Source: Lingula anatina (Eukaryota; Brachiopoda; Lingulata; Lingulida; Lingulidae). From it: a stretch of DNA of 64,000 bases. The DNA is taken from the NCBI RefSeq assembly GCF_001039355.2, contig NW_019775436.1, positions 533,617-597,616 of the forward strand, in the 5' to 3' direction. Of this stretch, positions 34,257 to 46,202 are shown piece after piece. Positions within the stretch are counted from its first letter, which is position 1. Each line of letters opens with the position of its first letter. The notes beneath the pieces were generated by a model that saw only the letters and a list, made by a program, of their open reading frames with translations, was not told where the DNA came from and did no database searches. A program made the translations under genes and the position numbers.

Positions 34257-36105
34257 TTATTTTGCGAATTGAAACAGTTGCATCGTGTCATGAAGCGTAT
34301 CATAAAAGACTACTGTAATGATTGGAACAAATAGGGCACATGTAAAAAAGTTATGTACATCATTGCCATCATTGGGTTGGCGTCAATACATGGTGTGAAC
34401 GGAGGAATTTAGGCATACGCAAGGTGCTTCTTTCACTAATACATGGAATGGTTCCCAACTTTCCAACATTGTCTATATTAGGCCAGCTATAGTTACAAAT
34501 GAAGATATTTAGAAACTGTTACATAAAAATTAATATGTAGCAACGTTTTCTTCCCTTGCAAAATTTTAGGGTTAAAATCACTCCTCTTCACCTTAAGACT
34601 GTGAGCATATTCAGAACACCAGACTAACAGATCCGCGGATCAAATATGGCGACCCACTAAAAGGGATTATGAAACAAGCATTCAAGTGGGTTGGCCATAT
34701 TTGATCCGCGGATCTGTTAGTCCGCTGTCCTGAATGCGCTCTGTAATAACACATGAAGAGCAGAAGTTTAACGAGACCAGATTGCGTAAGGCACTTGTGC
34801 ACATACGAAGCATGAGACAGTCATGGCGTTCGCCTCCTCTCACCTTCGCCGAATGTTTCTGCAGGCTTGAGACTGTGGTAAACCTCCGCTTACAAACCTC
34901 GCATTGGTAATCTCGGCTGGCGGACTTCGCTTCCTGGTTGGCATGGTTACGCACGTGCTGTTGAAGATTCGAGAGTTGCGCAAACGCGAGCTCGCACCCC
35001 TCCATGGGGCAGTTGTATGGACGTTCACCTGGCAGGAGCACAAACGAGGGCAATACGTAATTAGAATATTGTTGAAGAAAAAACATTTTTCTTTTTCAAA
35101 TCTACCCGGCTGCTGGACAGAAATACAATTCGTTGCCTCATCGTCTGTTTTATGTTCTTAAAAATAAAAAAAAAGTTCACCCCCATTCTATCCCTTAGTC
35201 TTTGCTTTATTATGCGTCCAATTTTGGGACATTTTACTAAAGTATATGTATTCCGATGCATTGCTGAAAATTGGTCAGCTTCAATATTTTCAACGGTAAT
35301 TTATCTAGTTGATGATCACATTTGTAGAAAAAAATAAAGTAAGATTTGTCTAGTTACTGAGCACAAAAATAAAAGAGAGGAAGAAACAAAGAAATGCATA
35401 CATAAATTAATATATAAGATTAGAAATAAATAAATAAATAATTAAATAAATAAAATGTCATCCCCTTTCCCCAATCCCATCTCATTTTCCAACTGTTAAA
35501 TTATCATTCTGCAATTTTCACAAGCATACCTGTGTGTGAATATGAAAATAGTTTCAATGAATCTCAGTTTTAATAGTCGAAAAGTGAATCTATCATAAAT
35601 GAAAACTTTTCGACTAAGCCTGGGTTCCCGTGCCATGGGGATTCACGCTAAATTGCTATCAACTTAAGCAGCTTAAATGTCTGTCACGCCTACCGAATCA
35701 GCTAGGGGGTAATTAACTTTCGTGCACGCTCGGCCTTCCGGTAGTTAATTATCCCCCAACAACTATAGTAGGCATGACAAACATTTAAGCCGCTTAGTTG
35801 ATAGCTCTTTAGTTAGAATGCCTCTGGAGATAGATCGATCCAAAGTTAGTACGATAGGCTCTGGAAATGGTCCTTAACGTACCCGTGTGTCTTCTCCGGT
35901 GCTGCTGGAGATGGGACAGCTGCTTGAAGGACTTGTCGCAGTATTCGCAGTGATGAGATCGCTCGTTGGTGTGGACTAGCATGTGCTGGGCCAGTTGCTG
36001 GGACGACGGGAACGACTTCACGCACTCGGGACACTTGTGGCGTTTCTCCTCCTTCCCGTGGTCGTTGCGGGTGTGCTGCACGGCCTCGGACTTGGTCGTG
36101 AATCT
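33468..36105 (-). CDS. Zinc-finger gene module B: alternative 3' exons (fingers 1b-5b and proline-rich tail)
   Basis: Three minus-strand exons: 35883-36105, 34844-35028 and 33468-34160, with GT-AG borders and phases 1 and 0. The first exon opens in phase 0 with RFTTKSEAVQHTRNDH, the second half of a C2H2 finger whose CxxC half is absent here but is supplied by the upstream exon 49928-50139 (YQCKMCEQ). Complete fingers follow: HKCPEC...HMLVH, HHCEYC...HRRRH, YNCPMEGC...HVRNH and YQCEVC...HSAKVH, the last one split by the final intron. The tail is basic (TKPTKKRK), then carries YPDLQLRDPN twice, then poly-Ser and His/Pro-rich sequence, and stops at 33468-33470. Fingers 3 and 4 keep the QLSHLQQH and QLSNLQQH helices of the ZNF362/384-Rotund-LIN-29 family of nuclear transcription factors. 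It could instead be a separate tandem gene whose 5' exons I cannot find. Shared use of the upstream exon is inferred from phase and from the completed finger. Confidence 0.75.
34207..34262. repeat. (TTTA)n microsatellite
   Basis: About 13 units of TTTA in the intron between the last two module B exons. Confidence 0.95.
34602..34742. mobile_element. Harbinger-like MITE, near-perfect palindrome
   Basis: Arms read GACTAACAGATCCGCGGATC then AAATATGGC in inverted orientation, separated by only about 40 bases. Outer ends resemble CATTCAGAACA. Each arm itself contains the palindrome GATCCGCGGATC. It lies in the module B intron between 34160 and 34844. Confidence 0.7.
35648..35817. mobile_element. 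Inverted-repeat MITE of a second type beside a module B exon
   Basis: The left arm (GCTATCAACTTAAGCAGCTT, then AAATGTCTGTCACGCCTAC) and the right arm read on the minus strand (GCTATCAACTAAGCGGCTTA, then AATGTTTGTCATGCCTAC) match over about 70 bases and include GGGGGTAATTAACT. The element ends about 66 bases from the donor of exon 35883-36105. Confidence 0.65.
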
Positions 36106-36619
36106 CTGAGAATTTGAAGAAAAAAAAATATATAAATATCAGGCCCGTAGCCAGCAATTTCAAATGGGGGTTCTTTTCTGAAAAAGTGGACATATTACCA
36201 TGAAACCTCCGATAAAATTTTACCCAATGGGGACCTTTTCCCAGCAAAAAGAGCCCGGGGCGGGGGTTCTTTCGAATCCTCCGAAACACCTGGCTACGAA
36301 TCTGCTTATCCTATGCAAAATAATTGTAAATGTAGGTATCAGGGTCATACGAAGGGTGGGTTTGGGAAGAGGGTTGGTGCGGACTGCATCCCCTTAACGG
36401 CGAAGCAAAATTTCAAAAGCTTCTGTCCCTTTTAATCCCTTTTTGCCTTTACTCAAGTCTTGAACCACCAGTTGCATCAGATAAAACAGAAAGGTAGTTG
36501 CTGGACATATAATCTTTATCTGAAAAAAAAAAAAAATTAGAATTTTTTTTTCGGCCTATAAAATCAATTTACAAAATCATGTAGTCGGTACACTGAATAT
36601 TCAGTTAGGTCCCACATGG

Positions 36620-36814
36620 GGCCTGTTCACAACCAATTTGATCCGCGTACTAACTTATCCGTCGATCAAATATGACGCAACGCACTTTAAAATTTGCCGC
36701 TAAATTCCCTTATGGATTCCCCGCGGGATTACGCGACAAGCTTTCAAGTGGCTCGTGCTTTATTTGATCCGCGGTTCAGTTAGTCCGCGGATCAGCTTGG
36801 TTGTGGACGGAGCC
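36620..36814. mobile_element. Harbinger-like MITE copy
   Basis: Ends are GGCCTGTTCACAACCAA and, on the minus strand, GGCTCCGTCCACAACCAA. Inner arms contain GATCCGCGGACTAAC-type and GATCAAATA sequences shared with the copies at 31793 and 34602. It is more divergent. Confidence 0.6.
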
Positions 36815-39800
36815 AAACTTTAAAATGGTCATGTACCAAATTTCAAAACTGGTTGCAACCAATGTTTGACTGAGCAAAGATTTAGTGTTCTTGTAAATTG
36901 AAAGTCTTACGTGAACCAGAGCCACAGGTTATTGTGCACTTTTCACCAACGCGAGAATTGTGCCATGAATTACCCAGAAACGTATCTGTGACTATCTAGT
37001 GAAAAATCAACCTGTGACCCTGGTAGAGGGTTGTCGAGATCCAGGGGAAGTGTCTCCAATAAAACTTTAAAATACAGGGTGGCTAATCGCCACTGAAACT
37101 TCAAAGCCAGGGTCAAGAGCTTGGTCCAGGGTCTTTGCCCCACGGTGACTGCGGCACGCGAGCACGCGAGGAAGTTCCCTCTTGGCATCAAAGACGACCA
37201 CCAACCTGATCAGACACCTCTCACACTTAGTGAGGAAATAAGTTGTAATAAGTTGTTCGCAGTTCAAGGTTGGGATGATTGATCTTACCAAGAAATCCAC
37301 CCTTACGGGAAATTAAAGGGGCGATCGCTCCACCCAAATTTTGAAAATGACTTCAGGGAAAATTTTGGACTTTTTCATTGATCTTCAGTCAACAACATGT
37401 ACTTTTACCTATTCTAACCAGCGACGATTTATAGTGTTATCACATTTCTGAAATCATAATTATTTCATCGCATTGTGTCAAACCGCGTTTTCCACAATAG
37501 ACACAAAATTCAACCAGTAGTAACCTCATCTCACGACGACATATATCACAGAAACTTGTAAGATTCTGCATTTCAAAATGACCTCTTCGGGGTCCAAACT
37601 TTCCCTATTTCGTCATATATATATATGTATTAGTCTATTCTATTACGCTCATGTTTACTGTGGGTTATCCAGGAAGAGACATAGCAAAGTCAACGGAAAA
37701 ATGCATGTAGATTCAGTACACACTCACATGGATTTTTCTCTAAATATCAATGTAACTGTCTAAAGTAAAAACAATGCACTCTTCTGTTTGAAATTCAGAT
37801 TTTATTACAAAGCAGGGTTCCTCCTCGTAAGGAAAAGACAAAACAGTACAACAAGTCCACAGACAATTACCACTTAACATCTCATTTGTTCGTGCTGCTT
37901 TTAGACACGTTTACATTTTGTCATACAAAATGAAGTCAAGCACTACTTTTTGTTTTTAAGATCAACGAAGTGCGTTCTCAATTGACAATTATATGAACTG
38001 GTAATTGAGGCAACCCAGAGTTTCAGAGCAAACATTTCCCCAGTTTTTACCTAGAATGTACTCATTTTTGAGTAAAATGGGCGATGACGCTATGAAACGC
38101 AGGGTGACCTTGTAACATGCATATGCTATTCCATCTACATAAATACTGAATAACTACCGATTTTTTGTTTGCTTTTTTGAAAGCCGTTTTCAACATTTAC
38201 CGACCCCAATGCACTTCAAGCATACAATTTTGAATTGCCTTTACCTCCGTGAAAAATAACAAACTTTGAATACCACATTTCCTGGAAATGGATGTGACAA
38301 GAAATGTACTGGTAGTTTAAAAGGGAAAAAATGCACCAACCCCAAAAAAATATTATAAAAAGTCAATCAAAAAATACAATTGACCAGTCAGAGACATGAC
38401 AAAATTTACTGCTGAATGTTCAAATGGAACTCTGGGATTGTGCCATTCGTTTTTGATTTAAATACAGGGAAGAAATGCACTGTGGGTAAGAATAAAAAAT
38501 AATTTCATGACAATTTTTTGTCACATGTCATTGTGCTGATGTACAGATCACAAACACATTAGTTGGCTTTGACAGAGCACTGAATCGACTAATAATATAT
38601 CAAAGTTATAATAGTATGAATAAAAGTATACTTATAGCATAATAGTCATACTGCTAAATAATCATTACAAATATGCAGCGATTGGCTCACAATAAACTGA
38701 ACACATGGTAACATACAACATAGATCAACGGATCTACTGAGTCGTAATTTTGTGCCGTAGATTTGTCATATACAGGGTTACATAAAGTTTTGTACACAAA
38801 TTTCTTTCAGCCCTAGAACCTATTAAGCTTAAGCAAAACTGAAATTATTATTAATAACTGCTAAAAATGTTTAGTGTAAATGAGTAAAGAAAAGTTTTGC
38901 ACTCAAGAGCAAAGCTGAATATAACAAAAATAATTGTGACATATATTTTTATCTGGGCGTTTCAGTTGTACTGTTAAGTTAGCATAGTATGAAAACGTTT
39001 TCCAGCCCTATGTTACAGGGGATCTTATAGCTTCTTTATCTCAGAGTGACTCGTGAAAGCTTCTTCACCCATTTACTAGGGTCAGAATTGGATCCCTTTG
39101 TCACTCAAATATGACTTTTTAAAAGCCCATCTACAGCAAGCACCGTATAATTTAAGGACTGTCTACATAAAATTAGTTGAACATGTAGGTTTCAAACTTT
39201 CAATCCAATACCATATCATATTCTTAAGAGCTATTTCTTAGCAAGACTTAAAGGCAAGAACAATTTTGTCATAAACTAGTATGATTCTTTACTTGTAATT
39301 ATACACAATGGTGGAAGCAGCTTACTTCTTTTTAAAAAGTTATCCCGCCGCTGCCACCACAGTAAACTATCCCGCAGCTGCCGCCAAGGTTACAACACCC
39401 ACAAAGTAACATGATATGCATGTGTCATCACAAGGTAAATCTTAGGGAAAAATTGTGATAAAAACAGTAGTAAAGATGAGTTTCCCTATTTCTATAGCAC
39501 CTTAAGGATTGATTCACTAAGGCAATTAGAAACAACTGCTTTTAAGCACTCATGCTCCCGTTGCCTGCCACAAAACCGTAAAAACCACTCCATCTTTTTA
39601 ATGACGGATACAAGCAATCACCTTGTAACCTTTTTCCAATCTCTCAAGAACTAGCAATTTTACTAAAAGTCCACAAGAAGCAAAATATTTGAAACTATTT
39701 GCTTGAGCGAGTACAAGAATGGCCATTTAAAACCTGTAGGTTTTAGCAATCTTATACTACCATTCACTTTTGCAAACAACTAAAAACAAGGTGGCAAATG

Positions 39801-42800
39801 TGTAATAAAAATCCTTATTCAAAACAAAGGCTGAATAAAATATCAACAATTATTACTATGAATATAAGTATAAAATGAATAAGATATAGGTATAAAATAA
39901 ACAGGTAAGTATTGCAGTTGAAGCTCAAGCTCACCAACATTAAGCCAATTACATGCAACCAAACAAAGCAATTAGCACTTAAGATAGTCGATTAAAAAAA
40001 GATGCAACTCCAAAGCACAGAAATGACCCCATTTACAATGAAGATCATTCATATTTTACCATTTGCTTTAAGCTTATTGCATGTGTTCTTTATCTTAATC
40101 TTTTGATTTTTTTCCAAAGCAAATTTTACAAAAGGCTAACAAGGCAAGGTCTATAGTAAAGCTTAAATAAAAATAATATCTAGTATAGCTGTTTTGTTGC
40201 CATAAACATACATATCTATATATTATTTAAAAATTCAATAAACAATGACTTTTGGCAGAAAATATACATATTTGTGTGTAGCCTTTGAAAGGTTTCTGAA
40301 TTAAGCTATCCTATATAGTAAATATGCCATGGACATTTCTTGCCTTTTGAAGGTCTTGCTCTATCTATTATCTATCAGGGAATAATGCTCAGCCAATTTA
40401 ATAAATATACCAAAAATATAACAGTCTAATTCTTTCTGGTATAGAGAGAAAAAAACCTTGACATAAACAATCATATCCAATCCTTTACAATATTATTCAC
40501 GTTTTATAATGCAAAGGTTTGATTATTCGCGTGATGGGGACAGGCTGTGACATTCTCAGTAAGAAAGGAGTGCTTGGTAACATCTTCCATCCATATGAAA
40601 TATTAAAATACATAAACCTATGAATATTATAAATGGCTCACTACCACAAACCACCAAGCTGTGCTTGAAATTGTAAATTTGATTTTTGAAGCTCTTCCTA
40701 CAATGCCATGGTTAAATCCAATTTATGATACAAAACAAAGATTACCATAATAACATTTTTTTTTAAATCCCTAGCAGAGAATATTAAAATCATAACACCA
40801 ACAAGGCTTATATACACTGTGTTGATTATCTGCATCAAAATGTCCGGCAAGCTGATTAAATCATAAAAAACTGAATACTCCTTGTTGTGATTTGAGGCAA
40901 AATATTCCTATATTTACTAAAAAGGTAAGCAGTCAACATCATTTCTGATGAAAAAAGAAAACAAAACCATCTTAACTAGTTACTGCACATAAAAAGTAGT
41001 GAAGCACCAACACTTTGAAAAAATTGCAGCATGTACTGATAATATAACTATCTATATATCTATAGAAAACAGACTACAAAACTGCACTCACAATTCCAGT
41101 GCAAATCCGACCTATCAATTACTGAACCCTTACACCCAAGAAAGCAGTACTGGTACAGGTGATTCCAGTGTAAAGTTGACCTACTTACTAAGTCAGACCT
41201 CAGAAAGCCCACTCAACAGTAGAGAGACTAGGGTTGATTTCACCATGGCAATATATATATATATGCTTGTTTCCTATCTCTTAAAATACTTGTCAATTCC
41301 TATTACAGGGACTAGACCGAGATCCATCACATTAATAGTCTTTACACTACATGATGCTGAGAAACAAAAGATATGAAAAAAAAAATGAAAATAATAATAA
41401 TAAAAGACCCTGTTCCCAATAGACAGACTGAATTCAGATCAGTTATGAGTTGGTTCACTCATGTTGTGCAGGCTCTGTCGATTGCAAGCTGCTTACAGAG
41501 TTCATGACACTTGACCAACTACACTCGAAATTTTGATAGCCAGCTTGACCACACAAGCCAAAACATTACATTAGGAAAGAAAAAGGGAGAATTGGGGTGG
41601 TGTTTGGGCAGGGGACGGGGGGGGTCCAGAGAATGGAAAAGTCCACTCTGAATCAAAATATGATCTAGGATGTTGCCCCCCCCCCCTTGTGTGCAGTTTC
41701 TACCAGACGATTAATTGAAATGGTTTAGCTCCTATGTGAATGTCTAATGTTAAGGGATCTATTAAAAAATAATAATAATAATAAAAATAAATAAATAAAA
41801 AATTAAAGTGATATACAACCATCACTAACCTAGTGCATAGTTCACGTTGGAACCCATCCCCACAGGAAAAAAAAAAAAAAAAAAGAAATGAAGCTCTAAT
41901 TTTTGGGAAATGCAAGGAATCATTCCATCAAAATATTATGCAGGAAAGGCCCTTTATAAAGGGATATAAACGTTAAGACAAAGTTGTTTTCTTTTTTCCT
42001 TAAGTTTTAGAATCTCCCAAACCTGCAAAAATTTTATGATGATATTTTCCTAATAGCATAATCCGTCTAACTTTGGGATATCTAACTAAGCTATCACCAA
42101 TCTTACCATTGATAATATAAACATTCATATGTATATGTATAGAACTATATACTAAAGCATATCATATAAATACATGCTTCAAGTCAATATAAAAAATCAT
42201 CCAGGTCTTTTTTCCCTAAAAAAACCCTGGTCACCATGATAATAACCTTATATTCCACTAATGCCTTATATTATCTTTTGTACAACCTCTCACCCCTCTG
42301 ACTGAGAATGGAATAATCTACTGTGTAAAAGAAGAAATGCTCGACAAGGTTGGAATGTTCCATTTCTCGCCAGGAGGAGCCAAGGCATCAGTCAAATATG
42401 TAATTAGTCTGACTATAAATCTAAATATAACAACAGGGGAGAAAGTGTTAGAACAACATTAATACTCAAGAAATGGCTACAACATTTTCTTCAATTTGAT
42501 TGGTCAGGAGCAGTCATGTGACTTTCTTTGAAACTCACTGAGATCATTCTATATCTAACATGAGCTTTTTTTCTGATTAAAAAAAAAAAAAAAAAAATTT
42601 CAATAGGTAGCCATTGTAGCAGCAGCACACCTAGTCGGCAACCAGGAGGAAATACTTGTAATTATTTTATAACTCATACCAACTATCTACGTAAGTTTCT
42701 TTTTGGCACTTTGGAACTTGGCCCTCATTACAGAACTGCTCTGACAAAAAAAAAAAAAAAAAAAAGGCCATCTTCATGGTCAACGACATGCAACAGGGAA

Positions 42801-44774
42801 TATCATTGGTTAGATTACTGTGAAGCAATGTGGTAGCCAATAAAAGAACAATTCTGACTGGCCAGTCAGATCAAGGTCAAAATAAGGCCCTTTGGAAGGT
42901 ATGCCCTTTGACCAAGCTACTTATTACTAACAGATGATTTTTATTTCAACATTTCAATAACTACTATTGGCAATCCTAGAAACAACTCGATACTATCAAA
43001 ATATCTGTAATTGCTTTATGAAGGAGCATTTCTTTAACAGAATGTGTTAATTTTAAACTAACAAATGCCACAAAACCCATGGTTACCCACTTGATCATGT
43101 TAATTATTTTTTTCCTTTCAAATATTTAGACTTTTGATGTCAATGATAACTTTCAATGGCAATGAAGGTCTTTTTTTTGTTTTCCCTTTAGCAGGATGAC
43201 ATGCTTCCTGTTACAGTAATTTGAACAGAATTAGTATCAAAAATTAGTGTAATGCGAGACATTTTATGCAAAATATATAATTTTTCAAGTGGCATTAGGC
43301 ACTTTGGGGAAGTGGACCAAGATAACCTATTTTCTGGGGGAGGGAATCCATTTTTAACTTTTAATAAGCAGGTGACAATGAAGGATTCCCTGTCTACCAT
43401 ACCTTAATTAAGGAAAAAAAAAAGCATCCCTTCAACAAAAATAAAAGGAACTTGTGCTGTTGGTAAATAACATGGTTACAGAATGGAACACATGATAAAT
43501 CACAGATTTTTCTGTTTTGATTATAAAAAGGAAGCCTTTAAAGATTGCTTCTACACTTCATGGTCAATTGCACTGGCCGTATTTTGTTATTCTGTCAGAG
43601 CAGTGCTGATATTGCCGCCCCTGTGTCGCCTCCACGTCTTTTCCCCCCCATCCATATATCTTACCTATTTTACCTATTACCTATTTTACAGACTCACCCT
43701 CAACTTTTCTCTTAAAGATTAAAAAAGGAGGGAGGAGAAAAAAAAACATACCAGCATCATAGATTTTATGATGAAGTATCTAAGCATAATTTACATTCAG
43801 AAAATCTGAATATGTCGTCATTGTCAGGCCCATTTCCAAACTCTCAGTGAAACTGGGTCAGTCGCAAACATCAGTGTGATGCCCCCTAAAAACTTTAGGG
43901 CACCCCTGTACTCCATGGTACAGACAATATATATGTATATTTATATGTATGTGTGTGTATATATATATATAATGGGTATACAGGGTAATATAAAAGTCTA
44001 TACATACAGCTCTAATTCAGAATGTTCAGAATGGCTGAACTTGTCGTGTTCATTGTAACCTGCTCGTGTTAAGCACGGCTTTGTCACCACATCAGTTTTT
44101 CAGATTATTACTGTTCAATAAAATGACTTCTTACACCTCTATTTAAACTGCTCCTCTTCGGCACAGAATTGTCATGGAGTACAATACGTTCTTGTTATAT
44201 ATTTTTTTCAGTTGCAGTCTGATTTCAGCACAGGTGAACAAATAAACTACTTCCTCTGATGTCACTTGCCCAACAGCTGCCAGTATGTGTTGTTTGGCAG
44301 GTACTTGACCAGCTCTGACAGTTAAAAGATACTCCCCCGACATCTCCAAATCTTCCTACGGACATCTCCAGATCTTCCTATGGCTACTCATGGTCTTTAA
44401 AACTTTTTTTCCACAAAAGACCTTTGAACTTTGTTTATATTTATGATTCTTGCAGTCACTTTAATTTTTCAAAAATTACATTCCTTCAATGTTCTGACTA
44501 TGGCTCAGATTTCGGTCTTTTTCAAAGTCTGTCTGGCAGGTTCCGACCTTTTTCCACATCACCAACTCAATCAATAACCAGTCTTAGCTCAACTATCGCT
44601 TTCTAGTTCTTATTGTTCTCAGAAAACTAGAGTATCTTTCAAACAGTCCTCAGAGTCATATCCTAAATACAAAGGATGCAGTTCACAGGCTGATAGAGTA
44701 GTTTATAAACAAAAGTGTGTCATCCTGATGCTGATGTACCCTGTAGAGCAACAACCTCCACCCCTGTCCCAACT
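36815..44774 (-). other. Probable long 3'UTR of zinc-finger isoform A, then spacer to module B
   Basis: Nearly 8 kb without any supportable coding exon. From 44774 down to about 37800 (minus-strand direction) the sequence is AT-rich, largely free of recognisable transposons, and contains only short simple repeats: A-runs at 42578-42598 and 42747-42766, AAT/AAAT near 41768-41800, and AT near 43925-43972. A minus-strand AATAAA occurs at 37806-37801. I read most of it as a long 3'UTR following the TGA at 44775. The piece 36815-37800 is spacer or intron to module B. This is inference. Confidence 0.4.
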
Positions 44775-46016
44775 TCAGTTCATGCCTCCATGGGGCACTC
44801 CCTGGGCGTACATCTGATGCGAGGAGTAATTCTTGATATGCTGAAGGCTCAACAAGCTGTTGGCGATCATGGCGCCCTCGCGGCTGCTGGGGAGGGTCTT
44901 GTCCATGTTGACGTGATCTTTGCGAAAGCTGATGGGCTCGTAGGGGAAGTACCTCTGCGAGGTGATGGAGGAGAGGTGGGGACTGGAGGGATGGTTCAGA
45001 GTATTACTGGGAAGGAATGGAAAGTTGGACAGGTTCGACGGCAGCGTCGGGGACATCATGGTGGAGTTGGGCTGCGAGAAGGACATGAACGCAGACGACG
45101 ACGTCTTGGTCACTGCCGCTGGGGGAGACCCGCCATGATGGTTGGGGGTTGGTGGACTACGCTGCCCGGGAGGGGACTTGGAGCCCAGGTACATACACAT
45201 GGTGTCCAGCATGTTCATGTCATAGTTGGACATCTTTGGCTTGCGCAGGTCCTCACCGGGATAGAGACAGCTGAGGTCTTCTTGCTTGATCTGCAGCCTC
45301 AGCTTGTCGTATGGGTTGTTATTGTTGTTATTATGATGCATACTGTACTTTCCCCCGCTCAGGTCCCCATTCTGCTTGATCTCGTGGTGGTTGTTGTTGC
45401 CAAACTGGTGATTAGTGTAAGTTTTCGTATTGCTACTGCTGTGGTTGCTTTCCACGGGGCTTAGATCATTGTTGGGCGTTGGCGCCGGCTTGTTGGGGCC
45501 GTTGTTATTGTTGTTGTTATTGTTAAGGGCGTGCTTGGTCATGTGACGTGCCAGATAAGTTTCCTGTGTGTACGACTTTCCACAGACGTTGCAAATGTGC
45601 GTCTTCAGGTGCTTCGTGTCCGAATGCTTGGGGATGTGCTCCCGCAACTCTTCTTCCGATGAGTAACACTTGTAGCACGAGTTGCACCTAAAAGGCTTGT
45701 CGGTCATGTGCGAGCGTGAATGCTGTTGTAGGTTGGCCAGCTGGGTGAAAGCCTTCCCGCAGCCATTGTGCGAGCACTTGTACGGTTTCTCGCCTGTGTG
45801 GGTACGCATGTGCTGCTGGAGATGGGACAACTGCGTGAAGCGGCGTTCGCAGATCTCGCACTTGTACGGCTTGATCCCAGCGTGGATCCTGTTGTGTTGC
45901 GACAAATACGAAGAGTTTGCGAAGCTCTTGCCACAGGTGTTACATTTGTAAGGCTTGGGGTCCTGCTTATGCACTCGTTGACAATGAACGAGCATGTCGG
46001 ATTTGGACTCAAACAT
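44775..46016 (-). CDS. rn: Zinc-finger gene module A: terminal exon with fingers 1a-6a (Rotund/LIN-29-like)
   Basis: A single minus-strand exon of 413 codons, entered at an acceptor (CTATTGCAG) in phase 0. It opens with MFESKSDMLVHCQRVH, the second half of a C2H2 finger completed by the upstream exon (YQCKMCEQ). Five whole fingers follow: YKCNTC...HNRIH, YKCEIC...HMRTH, YKCSHNGC...HSRSH, FRCNSC...HIPKH and HICNVC...HMTKH. The block KHLKTHICNVCGKSYTQETY is typical of Rotund, Squeeze and LIN-29, relatives of vertebrate ZNF362/ZNF384, which are nuclear DNA-binding regulators of developmental timing and neuron or appendage identity. After the fingers come Asn-rich runs (NNNNNNNN, NNNNNN), an IKQE sumoylation-type motif, and a Ser/Pro/His-rich tail ending at TGA 44775-44777. 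The plus-strand frame across this exon (44715-45464) is a shadow. Confidence 0.9.
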   Translation of the reverse strand: MFESKSDMLVHCQRVHKQDPKPYKCNTCGKSFANSSYLSQHNRIHAGIKPYKCEICERRFTQLSHLQQHMRTHTGEKPYKCSHNGCGKAFTQLANLQQHSRSHMTDKPFRCNSCYKCYSSEEELREHIPKHSDTKHLKTHICNVCGKSYTQETYLARHMTKHALNNNNNNNNGPNKPAPTPNNDLSPVESNHSSSNTKTYTNHQFGNNNHHEIKQNGDLSGGKYSMHHNNNNNNPYDKLRLQIKQEDLSCLYPGEDLRKPKMSNYDMNMLDTMCMYLGSKSPPGQRSPPTPNHHGGSPPAAVTKTSSSAFMSFSQPNSTMMSPTLPSNLSNFPFLPSNTLNHPSSPHLSSITSQRYFPYEPISFRKDHVNMDKTLPSSREGAMIANSLLSLQHIKNYSSHQMYAQGVPHGGMN

Positions 46017-46070
46017 CTGCAATAGAACAAAGACAGGGGCATTCAAATACAGTGCAGTGTTTGTTCACAT

Positions 46071-46202
46071 TTACAAAAAGAGCATTTCTCCGCAACAGGC
46101 CTCAGTGATCCCACATTCCGTCTGGATCTGAAAATAAGCCAAACGTCTCTGTTGATCTTCACTTTCTTCTTCTGGATCATTTTCCTCGGCTTTCATGGGC
46201 AT
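46071..46202 (-). other. Possible alternative exon: 43-codon acidic frame after a good acceptor
   Basis: Minus strand: GGTTAACTTCAG is followed at once by ATGCCCATGAAAGCC, opening a 43-residue frame (MPMKAEENDPEEESEDQQRR...) that stops at 46071-46073. In phase 0 after CEQ it would remove the rest of the finger and truncate the protein. There is no evident donor. It may be an alternative end or chance. Confidence 0.2.

Noticed and set aside
44715-45464. 249-codon plus-strand open frame
   Set aside because: It is antisense to zinc-finger module A, whose frame has five complete fingers and clear splice borders. The plus frame is a shadow of codon usage.
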